A program made the position numbers and the translations under genes. Of a DNA stretch of 64,000 nucleotides, positions 29,034 through 35,854 are shown piece by piece. The notes beneath the pieces are model-generated. The model was not told the DNA's origin. It saw nothing but the letters and a program-made list of their open reading frames with translations, and did no database searches. Every line of letters begins with the position of its first letter. Position 1 is the stretch's first letter. This DNA is from Solibacter sp039934035 (GTDB lineage Bacteria > Acidobacteriota > Terriglobia > Bryobacterales > Bryobacteraceae): contig JBDTMZ010000107.1 in assembly GCA_039934035.1 (NCBI GenBank), positions 62,001-126,000 on the forward strand, given 5' to 3'.

Positions 29034-29294
29034 TGGGCGCCTCCGTTCAACTGCACTTGCACGCGATTCAAGGGTGCCTCCCGCGATCCGCATGGCCGCC
29101 ATCACCTGCTCTTTGGCCTGGTGTCCGCGGTACTGCTGCCATGCTTCGCCCGCGCCCACCATGACAAGAAGGGCCGCTGCGATCGCCAGCCACTGCGGCC
29201 GGCGCTGCAAGCGGGCACGCACCCGCGCGTCGAATCCGGCCGCGGGCTGCTTGCGCGCGAGTGCCTGTGTGAGTTCCTGTTCCAACCAGTCCAT
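29030..29294 (-). pseudogene. anti-sigma-like membrane protein with an apparent one-base insertion near its end
   Basis: The start ATG 29294 overlaps the sigma-factor stop (TAATG). It codes for a short cytoplasmic part (MDWLEQELTQALARKQPAAG), one span (QWLAIAAALLVMVGAGEAW) and a tail with KEQVMAAMRIAGGTL. Reading on in this frame gives a fusion to the downstream DUF4252 protein. If one T is removed from ACCCTTGAA near 29070, the frame instead reads NRVQVQLNGGAQ and stops at a TGA that overlaps the DUF4252 ATG as ATGA, with a length of 87 residues. That is the tidy arrangement expected for this operon type, so I treat the insertion as an error or mutation. Confidence 0.6.
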
Positions 29295-29812
29295 TACCGT
29301 TCTCCCACGCCGCGGCGCTCCAGCTTCTCGCGAAGCATGGCGAGCGACCGCGCAATGTGACTCTTCACCGTCCCCAGCGGAATTCCCATGGTGTCGGCTA
29401 TCTCCGCCGGGTCTAAATCTTCCTGATACCGCAAAATCATGGCCATCCGCGGCCCTTCCGGCAGCGTGGCGATCAAGCGCCGCAGCATATCGCCCAACAG
29501 CGGATCGCCCGTGACCGGACGCACCGAAGGTTCCGCCACATCTTCCAACGACACCTGAGGACGGCGGATGCGTTTGCGCGCCGCATCGATCGCACGCTGC
29601 ACCGCCACTTTGCGCAGCCAGTGTCCCGCATGCGCGGTCGATTCAATGGCGCGCAGATTCTTGTGCAGGCTGAGAAACACATCCTGCGCCAGTTCCTCGG
29701 CCAGATCGCGGTCGTGCAGGAAGTGCCACAGGACGCTGAACACCATGCCGCGGTGCTCGCGCATCAGCTCGTTGAAATCCAGTGCCTGCCGTGCCGCGGT
29801 GAGTCCGATCAC
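29294..29812 (-). CDS. ECF RNA polymerase sigma factor
   Basis: 172 residues from GTG 29812, which overlaps the stop of the upstream gene as GTGA; the frame is open further upstream but that part is antisense-like filler. Region 2 is FNELMREHRGMVFSVLWHFL then HDRDLAEELAQDVFLSLHKN, and region 4 is ATLPEGPRMAMILRYQEDLD with the helix-turn-helix EIADTMGIPLGTVKSHIARS. It directs RNA polymerase to a small regulon, presumably under control of the membrane protein encoded next. Confidence 0.9.
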   Translation of the reverse strand: MIGLTAARQALDFNELMREHRGMVFSVLWHFLHDRDLAEELAQDVFLSLHKNLRAIESTAHAGHWLRKVAVQRAIDAARKRIRRPQVSLEDVAEPSVRPVTGDPLLGDMLRRLIATLPEGPRMAMILRYQEDLDPAEIADTMGIPLGTVKSHIARSLAMLREKLERRGVGER

Positions 29813-30638
29813 TTTTCGTTTGCCAGATACGTCACGCTGCTGTCCACCTTCGTGCGGCGGAACCCGGTATTCGTCATGTTCACGGAAATCTTCCGCTTGT
29901 AAAAGAATACCGCCCGCACTTCGAACTCCCCGCCATAGCTCACCGGAAACCATACGCCATCCTCGAACTTCTGGTACGTCACATTGAACCCGAGACCTTT
30001 GATGTCGGTCCCCAACAGCACCTTTACCGCCGCCGGAATGCGCACAATTTGCTGAAGACGCTGACGGGCTGGAACTCCGAGGCGTCAATCAAGGCTTCGC
30101 CTTTCCAGGCGCCGTTGTCGCCGTCCTGGTGCGGCTTGGGCTCGAAGGCCACGCGATACACGTCGCGGCCGCGATAGGTCTCGCTGCCCAGCAGCTTGAA
30201 CTGGTACTTACGCTGCTCGTCGGTGGTAAGCGGAAACAGGTCGGCGGAGATGCCGTCGCGAGCGTGCCGGTCGTCGGTCAGATCGGTGGAAAGATCGTCA
30301 ATCAGATCGCCATCGATGTCGGTGCCTTTGTACTGGTAGCCGGGGCGGTCGTAGGCAATGTACATGCCTTTGGCTTCGTAGCGGCCGTCGAAGTGCGCCA
30401 GTTCCTTCCGGATGCCCTGCGGGCCGGGCGTCACGGCGTATTCGCGATGCTCCTCGCGCGCCACTTTGCCGTTGGTCCGGTGCAGGCGCAGAAATTGCTT
30501 TTGGTGGTAGGTGAATTCTCGTCGCTGGTCCACCGCCTGCGCCTGGTTGAGGCCGACCTTCTCCATGATGGTTTGAACGTCGGGCGTCTGCGCCCCGGCA
30601 GCGGCGGCAAGAGCAGCAAAGATGGCGATCGCCTTCAT
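29809..30638 (-). pseudogene. secreted protein gene at the head of the sigma operon, split by a one-base deletion
   Basis: Two frames make one protein. From ATG 30638 there is a signal peptide (MKAIAIFAALAAAAGAQTPD) and about 195 good residues ending ASEFQPVSVFSK; the frame then runs into LCAFRRR and stops. In the neighbouring frame the sequence continues IVRIPAAVKVLLGTDIKGLG through to SVTYLANEK and a stop that overlaps the sigma-factor start. Adding one A to the AAA run near 30048-30050 restores a 276-residue protein. It resembles outer-membrane lipoprotein-sorting or MucB/RseB-like acidobacterial proteins, a plausible sensor partner for the sigma factor. Confidence 0.7.
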
Positions 30639-30827
30639 ATTTCCGTCTCCACCAGCTCAATACGCACCAAGGGGGAGGCGGGATGCAAATTCCCTGGCGT
30701 AAGGCTTTAGCTGGGTTGATTGGCTGGGGCTGGTGGCGGCCCCTGACCGTGCGGGAGCATTGCGCCGGGCGCGATCATCGCTTTGCTCTCAGTCGGGAAG
30801 GAGTAGCGTGCCCAGCATCTTTTTCGC

Positions 30828-30873
30828 TTGACATCAATCGCAATCCGCAATATATTTTATTTCATATTGCGAT
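30828..30873 (+). promoter_or_regulatory. promoter with operator-like repeat, first PspA operon
   Basis: TTGACA (30828-30833), a 17-base spacer and TATATT (30851-30856) form a near-consensus sigma-70 promoter. The spacer holds ATCGCAAT (30837-30844) and a further GCAATA; ATTGCGAT, its exact inverted complement, is at 30866-30873, over the expected transcription start. The same layout is found at 34707-34751 in front of the XRE regulator gene. I infer that this regulator binds both. The rest of 30639-30946 holds no gene. Confidence 0.75.
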
Positions 30874-30946
30874 ATTTTCGTGATTTGGCTGGAACACACC
30901 GGCGCCAGAAAGCGTAATCATAGAGGAGTAAAGCAGCCCAAACGAT

Positions 30947-31366
30947 ATGACACCCACAACCAGCCCGAACCTGGGCCACATCAATCAACTGCTGGCGGAG
31001 CGGGGCTACGAAATCACCCAAACGGCTCCCGACAGCATCACCATTCGAGAATTGGACAGCGGCATCGCCATACAGGCCGTGTTAGAGGGTGACATCCTTT
31101 TCCTGACACTGCCCTGCACTACCGTCCCGCGCGCTTCGGTGACGGCGGACATCATGGCCGCGATGCTCGCGGCCGATAACGGCATCAGTACCTCGTCGTT
31201 CCAGGTGTACGATGCGGGCGATGGCAACGCCGCGATCACGTTGAACAATTTCTGCAAGCTGCAGACCACGGGGCCGGAAGACGATGACGATGTGATGTCG
31301 TGCGTGCATTTCCTGCTGGTGGATGTGATTGCGGCCCGGCGCGTGCTGCGCGGGCTGGTGAGCTAA
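30947..31366 (+). CDS. YbjN/DUF2170-like protein, first gene of the PspA operon
   Basis: 139 residues, acidic, no signal peptide or span. The layout LGHINQLLAERGYEITQTAP, then ITIRELDSGIAIQAVLEGDI, then an alternating helix/strand second half (ADIMAAMLAADNGISTSSFQ) resembles the YbjN superfamily and YjfI/DUF2170, a small protein encoded before the PspA paralogue in the E. coli yjf operon. The assignment is by pattern and not certain. It begins 74 bases after the operator-like repeat. Probably a cytosolic chaperone-like partner of PspA. Confidence 0.55.
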   Translation: MTPTTSPNLGHINQLLAERGYEITQTAPDSITIRELDSGIAIQAVLEGDILFLTLPCTTVPRASVTADIMAAMLAADNGISTSSFQVYDAGDGNAAITLNNFCKLQTTGPEDDDDVMSCVHFLLVDVIAARRVLRGLVS

Positions 31367-31394
31367 GGGTCAAGGGAGAAGAGGAGAGAAGAAG

Positions 31395-32171
31395 ATGGCA
31401 TTCCTTTCGGATATTTTCGGCCGTATGGGCCGCGTGGCCCGCGGACAGGCGAACTCCGGCGTGGACGCGCTGGAAGATGCGACGTTCGAAGCCACGGTGC
31501 GCCAAACCGTCGCCGACATGAAGACGGAGCTGAACAACGTGGTGCGCTCGTCCGCCATGGCGATGAGCAATTACAACACCCTGCAGGCGGAGTACGAGAA
31601 GTATGTGCGCCAGGCGGGGGAATGGAAGTCGCGCGCCGGCATGGCGCTGGATGCGGGCAACGAGGAGTTGGCCAAGAAGGCGCTCGCCAAGAAGGCGGAA
31701 TGCGACCAGCAGGTCAATTCCATGAAGCTGAGCGTGGAGCAGGCGCAGGTCACCAGCGAAAAGCTGAAGACGCAGGTGGGCGAGCTGAAGCGCAAAATCG
31801 ACGACGGCGAACGTACGGCCGGCACGCTGGTGGCGCGCAAGAACGCCGCGGTGGCGCAGCGCAAAGTCAGTGAAGCCATGGCCGGCGTGGGCAACGCCGA
31901 CAACGCTTTCGCCCAACTGAACCGCTTCGAACAGACGGTGTCGCGAGAAGAAGCCACGGCGAAAGCCTTCGACCAGTTGGCCTCCGCGGGTACGGACCAC
32001 GATCTGGAAAAAGAGTTCGCGCAACTCGGCAGCGGCGGAGGCATTGATGCCGAACTCGCCGCCCTGAAGGCCGAGCGCCAGAAGACAACGCCGCCCTACC
32101 TTCCGAAGGAGATCGCGGGTCCGGGCGGTCTGACCATCGACGTGAAGGCCGGCGAAAAGGCAGGGGCTTGA
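31395..32171 (+). CDS. PspA/IM30-family protein, divergent
   Basis: 258 residues, nearly all helical coiled coil. The N-terminus AFLSDIFGRMGRVARGQANS is an amphipathic helix able to lie on the membrane, followed by heptad-rich segments (NYNTLQAEYEKYVRQAGEWK, KALAKKAECDQQVNSMKLSV, AQLNRFEQTVSREEATAKAF). ESCRT-III-like PspA oligomers repair or stabilise the inner membrane. It lacks the ANLNDLVDKAEDPEKM segment that the second PspA at 37325 keeps, so the two are paralogues with different roles. Preceded by AGGAGAGAAGAAG. Confidence 0.85.
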   Translation: MAFLSDIFGRMGRVARGQANSGVDALEDATFEATVRQTVADMKTELNNVVRSSAMAMSNYNTLQAEYEKYVRQAGEWKSRAGMALDAGNEELAKKALAKKAECDQQVNSMKLSVEQAQVTSEKLKTQVGELKRKIDDGERTAGTLVARKNAAVAQRKVSEAMAGVGNADNAFAQLNRFEQTVSREEATAKAFDQLASAGTDHDLEKEFAQLGSGGGIDAELAALKAERQKTTPPYLPKEIAGPGGLTIDVKAGEKAGA

Positions 32172-32201
32172 CGCCGCACCGCGCCAGCCCAGGACACTTT
32201 C

Positions 32202-32837
32202 ATGATCACGTTCACACTGGTAGCCATTCTGGGAGTGCTTTTGGCGATTGTTCTGATGAAACTCTTTAAACCGGCACCCAAACCGCTCCCCACCCCGGTG
32301 AAACCGGTGGAAGATTTGGCCAACCTGAAAGTCACCGACGCCCGCACCGGAGATGTGCTTTCCGTCTCCGGTGCGGGCGACAATATGGCCGACCTGGATT
32401 TCACCGTGGACCGCGGCTCGCGTCTGGAAGCGGGCACGCGCACCTGGGTGGAACTGGCGGGGCCCTACAGGGACCGGCGGGTCACCCTGCGGGTGGGCGG
32501 CGAGGAGGAAGTGGAAGTCTTCCTCAACAACGGCATGCGCAGAGTCTCGCTGGAAGATCTCGGCGTGAGCGAGGACGATCTCGCACAGATGGACGAGCGG
32601 CAGAATCCGGCCGACTCCTTCGAGTTCGACGGCGCGACCTGGATGTACCGGATAAGCCGCGAGGTCCGCGTGTGGCGGGATAATCAGCCGGCGCCATCGG
32701 GCTTCTACTATTGGGAGTTCCTGACTCAGGACGGCAAGCGACTGCTCGGCATCCGCAAGGCGGAAGGCGAGCCGTTCGCGATCTCCCTGTGGTCCTGGAC
32801 GTATGCGGGAGACGTCACGGTCTATCGCAAGGCGTAG
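32202..32837 (+). CDS. membrane-anchored DUF4178-like protein
   Basis: 211 residues. One N-terminal span (ITFTLVAILGVLLAIVLMKL) leads to a Pro/Lys linker, then two similar beta-rich units: LKVTDARTGDVLSVSGAG to EEEVEVFLN, and DSFEFDGATWMYRISREVRV to YYWEFLTQDGKRLLGIRKAE. The pattern of Trp/Tyr, WEF-L and a small acidic strand recalls DUF4178, a domain associated with PspA and flotillin neighbourhoods. I am unsure of the family, but its setting in the PspA operon is clear. Confidence 0.5.
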   Translation: MITFTLVAILGVLLAIVLMKLFKPAPKPLPTPVKPVEDLANLKVTDARTGDVLSVSGAGDNMADLDFTVDRGSRLEAGTRTWVELAGPYRDRRVTLRVGGEEEVEVFLNNGMRRVSLEDLGVSEDDLAQMDERQNPADSFEFDGATWMYRISREVRVWRDNQPAPSGFYYWEFLTQDGKRLLGIRKAEGEPFAISLWSWTYAGDVTVYRKA

Positions 32838-32909
32838 TATGCAGTGGCGCAAGGCATCGCCCTGTGCAGCCGGGCCCGGCCCGGAGTACGAAAGAGCAGG
32901 CACAATCCT

Positions 32910-34478
32910 ATGAGTAAGTCATCTTTGCGTGTGCTGGCAGTGCTGTTGGCTGCCAGCATGATTCTGGTCCTTTTTGCGAACCTCGACGGGCTGCCCCGCG
33001 AGGTAAAGGCTCAGATCGCTGCCGAACGCAAGGCGTACAGCAGTGCACAGTCGCAGTTACAGAGCGTGCAGAGTGACATCTCGCGCACGCTGGTGGGGGA
33101 GAGCGCGCTGTTCGCCGTCCTGCCCGCGGCGCAGGAGTATCCGGCGCGCCTGGCGCGCGCCACGAGTTCGATGCAGGCCGCGGGGCAAGCCATCGGCGAG
33201 CTCGAGAAGCTGGAAAAGCAGGACAGCCGCGGCGACGGTGCGCGCATCGCAAGCATTCTCAACAGCGAGAAGCAGCAGCGCACGTCGGCGCTCGCGGACG
33301 CGGAAAACGTGCGGAAGGACGCCGCGCATTGGGTGGAGCTGAAGCAGAATCTGCCGCAAGAAGCCAAGGAGATGGAGCGCGATTACCAGGCGATCCACGC
33401 CGTGGATCTGGCAACCGCGGCCGCCGCCGTCGATAAGGCGTCCACCGATTGGCCGGAAAAGAAGAACGATCTTGACGCACGCCTGGCGAGTGTCCGCGCG
33501 ACGGTCGCGCGCAGTGAGGAAGTGTGGCAGAGCAGCACGGCAGCGCGCCGCGCAGCTGCCGCCGACGACGCGGAAAGGGTCGACTTCGCCGCCCTGTTCG
33601 GCGCCGCCGGCACCTTGAATGCCGCCGCCACAGAGTTACCCAATCAGGTCGTTCAGCTGAAAGATCTGACCGGTCAGCTTTATCAGAGCTGGGACAAGGT
33701 TCTGGTGGATATGGAGATGCGCGGCAGCGGCAGCGCCCGCGAATACAACCAGAAGATCAAAACCGTCCGCACGGCACTGAGCGACGCCACCGGCAAGAAC
33801 GGCACGACGAGCAGCGACGAGAAGTGGATCGACGTTTCCAAAGCTCAGTACCAGGCCATGGAGAAGAATCTCGGCATGGCCGTGGAGCACAAAGCCGCCG
33901 GCAAATACGATACGGAGAGCGAGCGCGCAGTGCAACCCGCGGGCTTCGCCTACATGGCGCCACAGGGGCAGCGCAATCAGTACGGCTATTGGGAGCAGCG
34001 CAACGGCACCAGTTTCTGGGTCTTCTACGGCCAGTACGCGCTGATGCGCGACCTGCTGTTCAATCGCAATTACCGCCCGCTTGACTATCGCGAGTATCAG
34101 GACTACAGCACCTACCGCCAGCGCAATCAAACTTACTACGGGCGTGATGCCACCACGCAGGCGCCCAAATACGGCACCGCCGGGAGCGCGACGCAGGAAG
34201 GCTACAAGGGCAGCACGTTTTCCAAAAGCGGCGGCTTCAAGGATTCGAAGTACGCCACCAAGGCGGGCGGCTATCGCGATTCGGAGTACGCCACGCCGAT
34301 GGGCCGACAACCGGGAGCCGACACCAGCGGCCGCCAGTTCGGCAGCGGCAGCAGCCAGCCTTCCGCGCCGCGTGCGTCGCCTCCGCCCACGCGAACCTAC
34401 CGTCCAGCGCCCACGCCGTATCGGCCGTCGATGCCGCGCAGTTCGCCGGGGCGAACCTTCGGTTCGCGACGGCGGTAA
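32910..34478 (+). CDS. large coiled-coil envelope protein, last gene of the first PspA operon
   Basis: 522 residues from ATG 32910; upstream in-frame residues are not credible. A signal or anchor (SSLRVLAVLLAASMILVLFA) is followed by about 330 residues of coiled coil (EVKAQIAAERKAYSSAQSQL, ADAENVRKDAAHWVELKQNL). Then comes an aromatic domain (TSFWVFYGQYALMRDLLFNR, YREYQDYSTYRQRNQTYYGR) and a Ser/Gly/Pro-rich basic tail ending GRTFGSRRR. I know no family for the whole. Domain order suggests a periplasmic filament tethered in the inner membrane whose tail could touch the cell wall or membrane. Confidence 0.6.
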   Translation: MSKSSLRVLAVLLAASMILVLFANLDGLPREVKAQIAAERKAYSSAQSQLQSVQSDISRTLVGESALFAVLPAAQEYPARLARATSSMQAAGQAIGELEKLEKQDSRGDGARIASILNSEKQQRTSALADAENVRKDAAHWVELKQNLPQEAKEMERDYQAIHAVDLATAAAAVDKASTDWPEKKNDLDARLASVRATVARSEEVWQSSTAARRAAAADDAERVDFAALFGAAGTLNAAATELPNQVVQLKDLTGQLYQSWDKVLVDMEMRGSGSAREYNQKIKTVRTALSDATGKNGTTSSDEKWIDVSKAQYQAMEKNLGMAVEHKAAGKYDTESERAVQPAGFAYMAPQGQRNQYGYWEQRNGTSFWVFYGQYALMRDLLFNRNYRPLDYREYQDYSTYRQRNQTYYGRDATTQAPKYGTAGSATQEGYKGSTFSKSGGFKDSKYATKAGGYRDSEYATPMGRQPGADTSGRQFGSGSSQPSAPRASPPPTRTYRPAPTPYRPSMPRSSPGRTFGSRRR

Positions 34479-34576
34479 GCGATTCGGCAGCAGGGGGTTC
34501 TTCAGTTGCACGTTCGGGTACCACGGCGCCGTGGCGGCGCGACGAGGTAGGCGATTCGGCCGCAGGGGTTCTCCCT

Positions 34577-34641
34577 ATCCGTGTGAATCCGGGGATAATT
34601 CATTGAAAATGAGCCATTTTCTGCCCCGGATGGACACGGAT
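34577..34641. repeat. long imperfect inverted repeat between the two PspA operons
   Basis: The arms ATCCGTGTGAATCCGGGG (34577-34594) and CCCCGGATGGACACGGAT (34624-34641) pair at 16 of 18 positions, and inside the loop GAAAATG/CATTTTC forms a second hairpin. A 24-base direct repeat, GCGATTCGGCAGCAGGGGGT and GCGATTCGGCCGCAGGGGTT, lies just before it at about 34480 and 34550. It may end the first operon's transcript or be a mobile intergenic repeat; similar ATCCGTG-rich repeats are common in soil phyla. Confidence 0.55.
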
Positions 34642-34706
34642 GCGCACGGATAAAGAAGACTCCATCTATTTCGTTTTTAACCAGTACCAGATTCTCTCTT
34701 TTTCTC

Positions 34707-34751
34707 TTGACAGCAATCACAATTTGCAATAGTCTAATCACAGATTGCGAT
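34707..34751 (+). promoter_or_regulatory. promoter with operator-like repeat, XRE/flotillin operon
   Basis: TTGACA (34707-34712) is followed after 17 bases by TAGTCT (34730-34735), a weak -10. ATCACAAT (34716-34723), GCAATA (34726-34731) and ATTGCGAT (34744-34751) occupy the same relative places as in the 30828 promoter (28 versus 29 bases between the outer boxes). The last box touches the ATG of the XRE gene, so binding there should block both polymerase and ribosome access. Autoregulation by the XRE protein is the simplest inference. Confidence 0.7.
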
Positions 34752-35255
34752 ATGACACTAGGTGAGAAACTTCGATACCTCCGGGAAGTGGAGGGTACAT
34801 TGCGTGGGTTGGACCGCGAGTTATCGCAGGTCGAACTGGCGCGCCTGGTGGAAAAGGAAATGGGCAAATCCATCAGCCAGAGCTATCTTTCGCAGATCGA
34901 AAGCGGCGCCCGGCCCCATCTGACGAACTCGACACGCCTCTTGTTGTCGCGCTTCTTCAAGGTGCACCCCGGGTATCTGGTGGACGACCCCGAAGGCTTT
35001 ACCAACGAACTGGTGAGCGATCTTGGCGCCGTGGAAGACAAGTTGGACCTCTGGCTGATCTCCGGGGCGGAGCGTTTCAGCCGCGATGTGGATTTGCATC
35101 ATGCATTGCTGACGATTGCCAAGCACGGGGATTCCCGAATGTGCCTGATCCTGTTGGGCACCATCCTGGAGAATCCCGGACTGGCGGAGCGGCTGATCGA
35201 AGTACTGAAACCGCAGTCCGTGCCGACGGCGCCGAAAGCAAGGAGGCGTTTATGA
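34752..35255 (+). CDS. XRE-family transcriptional regulator of the PspA/flotillin operons
   Basis: 167 residues. The helix-turn-helix spans about 1-75: TLGEKLRYLREVEGTLRGLD, SQVELARLVEKEMGKSISQS and YLSQIESGARPHLTNSTRLL, with YLSQIESG as the recognition helix. The C-terminal helical domain (VEDKLDLWLISGAERFSRDV) probably dimerises or senses a partner. The predicted transcription start is only about ten bases before the ATG, so the message would be almost leaderless and has no visible Shine-Dalgarno. Its stop overlaps the NfeD-like start (ATGA). Confidence 0.85.
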   Translation: MTLGEKLRYLREVEGTLRGLDRELSQVELARLVEKEMGKSISQSYLSQIESGARPHLTNSTRLLLSRFFKVHPGYLVDDPEGFTNELVSDLGAVEDKLDLWLISGAERFSRDVDLHHALLTIAKHGDSRMCLILLGTILENPGLAERLIEVLKPQSVPTAPKARRRL

Positions 35256-35836
35256 CCTGGGCTTCGTTTTATCTGACTTGCCTGCTGGTGGGATTCGGCA
35301 TCAGCCTGCTCTCGCTGCTGGCGGGCAGTGTGCATCTGCACTTTCCGCACATGCAGTCCGGGCATTTTCATTTCGGACATGAGCACGCAGGCGGTCACGG
35401 TGGACCGTCATGGTTCAACCTTGGCACGCTGGCGGCGTTTCTGGCGTGGTTTGGAGGCACGGGGTACCTGCTTTCGCACTATTACGGCGTCTGGTTCGCC
35501 GTCGCGCTGGGAGTGTCGATCATGAGCGGCTTGGGCGGCGCCAGCGCGGTGTTCTGGTTCCTCGCCAAAGTGCTGATGAAGCACGAAGAATCTCTCGATC
35601 CGGCCGATTACGAAATGGTGGGCGTGCTGGGCAAGCTCACCATGCCGATCCGCGCGGGCGGGATCGGGGAATTGGTTTATACACAAGGGGGCACGCGCCG
35701 CGTAGCCGGCGCACGTGCCGAATCGGGCGCTGCGATCCCCAAGGGCGTCGAGGTCGTAGTCACCCGCTACGAGAAGGGACTCGCCTACGTGCGGGAGTTC
35801 GATGAACTCACCGGCGACACGTTGCGATCGGCCTAA
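35252..35836 (+). CDS. NfeD-like membrane protein with a His-rich loop
   Basis: 194 residues. The first span (FYLTCLLVGFGISLLSLLAG) is followed by a loop with ten His in about 30 residues (HLHFPHMQSGHFHFGHEHAG), then two more spans (GTLAAFLAWFGGTGYLLSHY, WFAVALGVSIMSGLGGASAV). The C-terminal 80 residues form an OB-fold-like domain (EMVGVLGKLTMPIRAGGIGE, VEVVVTRYEKGLAYVREF) as in NfeD/YuaF, the usual partner of flotillin. ATG 35252 overlaps the regulator stop. The His loop, not usual in NfeD, may bind metal ions. Confidence 0.75.
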   Translation: MTWASFYLTCLLVGFGISLLSLLAGSVHLHFPHMQSGHFHFGHEHAGGHGGPSWFNLGTLAAFLAWFGGTGYLLSHYYGVWFAVALGVSIMSGLGGASAVFWFLAKVLMKHEESLDPADYEMVGVLGKLTMPIRAGGIGELVYTQGGTRRVAGARAESGAAIPKGVEVVVTRYEKGLAYVREFDELTGDTLRSA

Positions 35837-35854
35837 TAGGAGAAGGTGGAGGGT

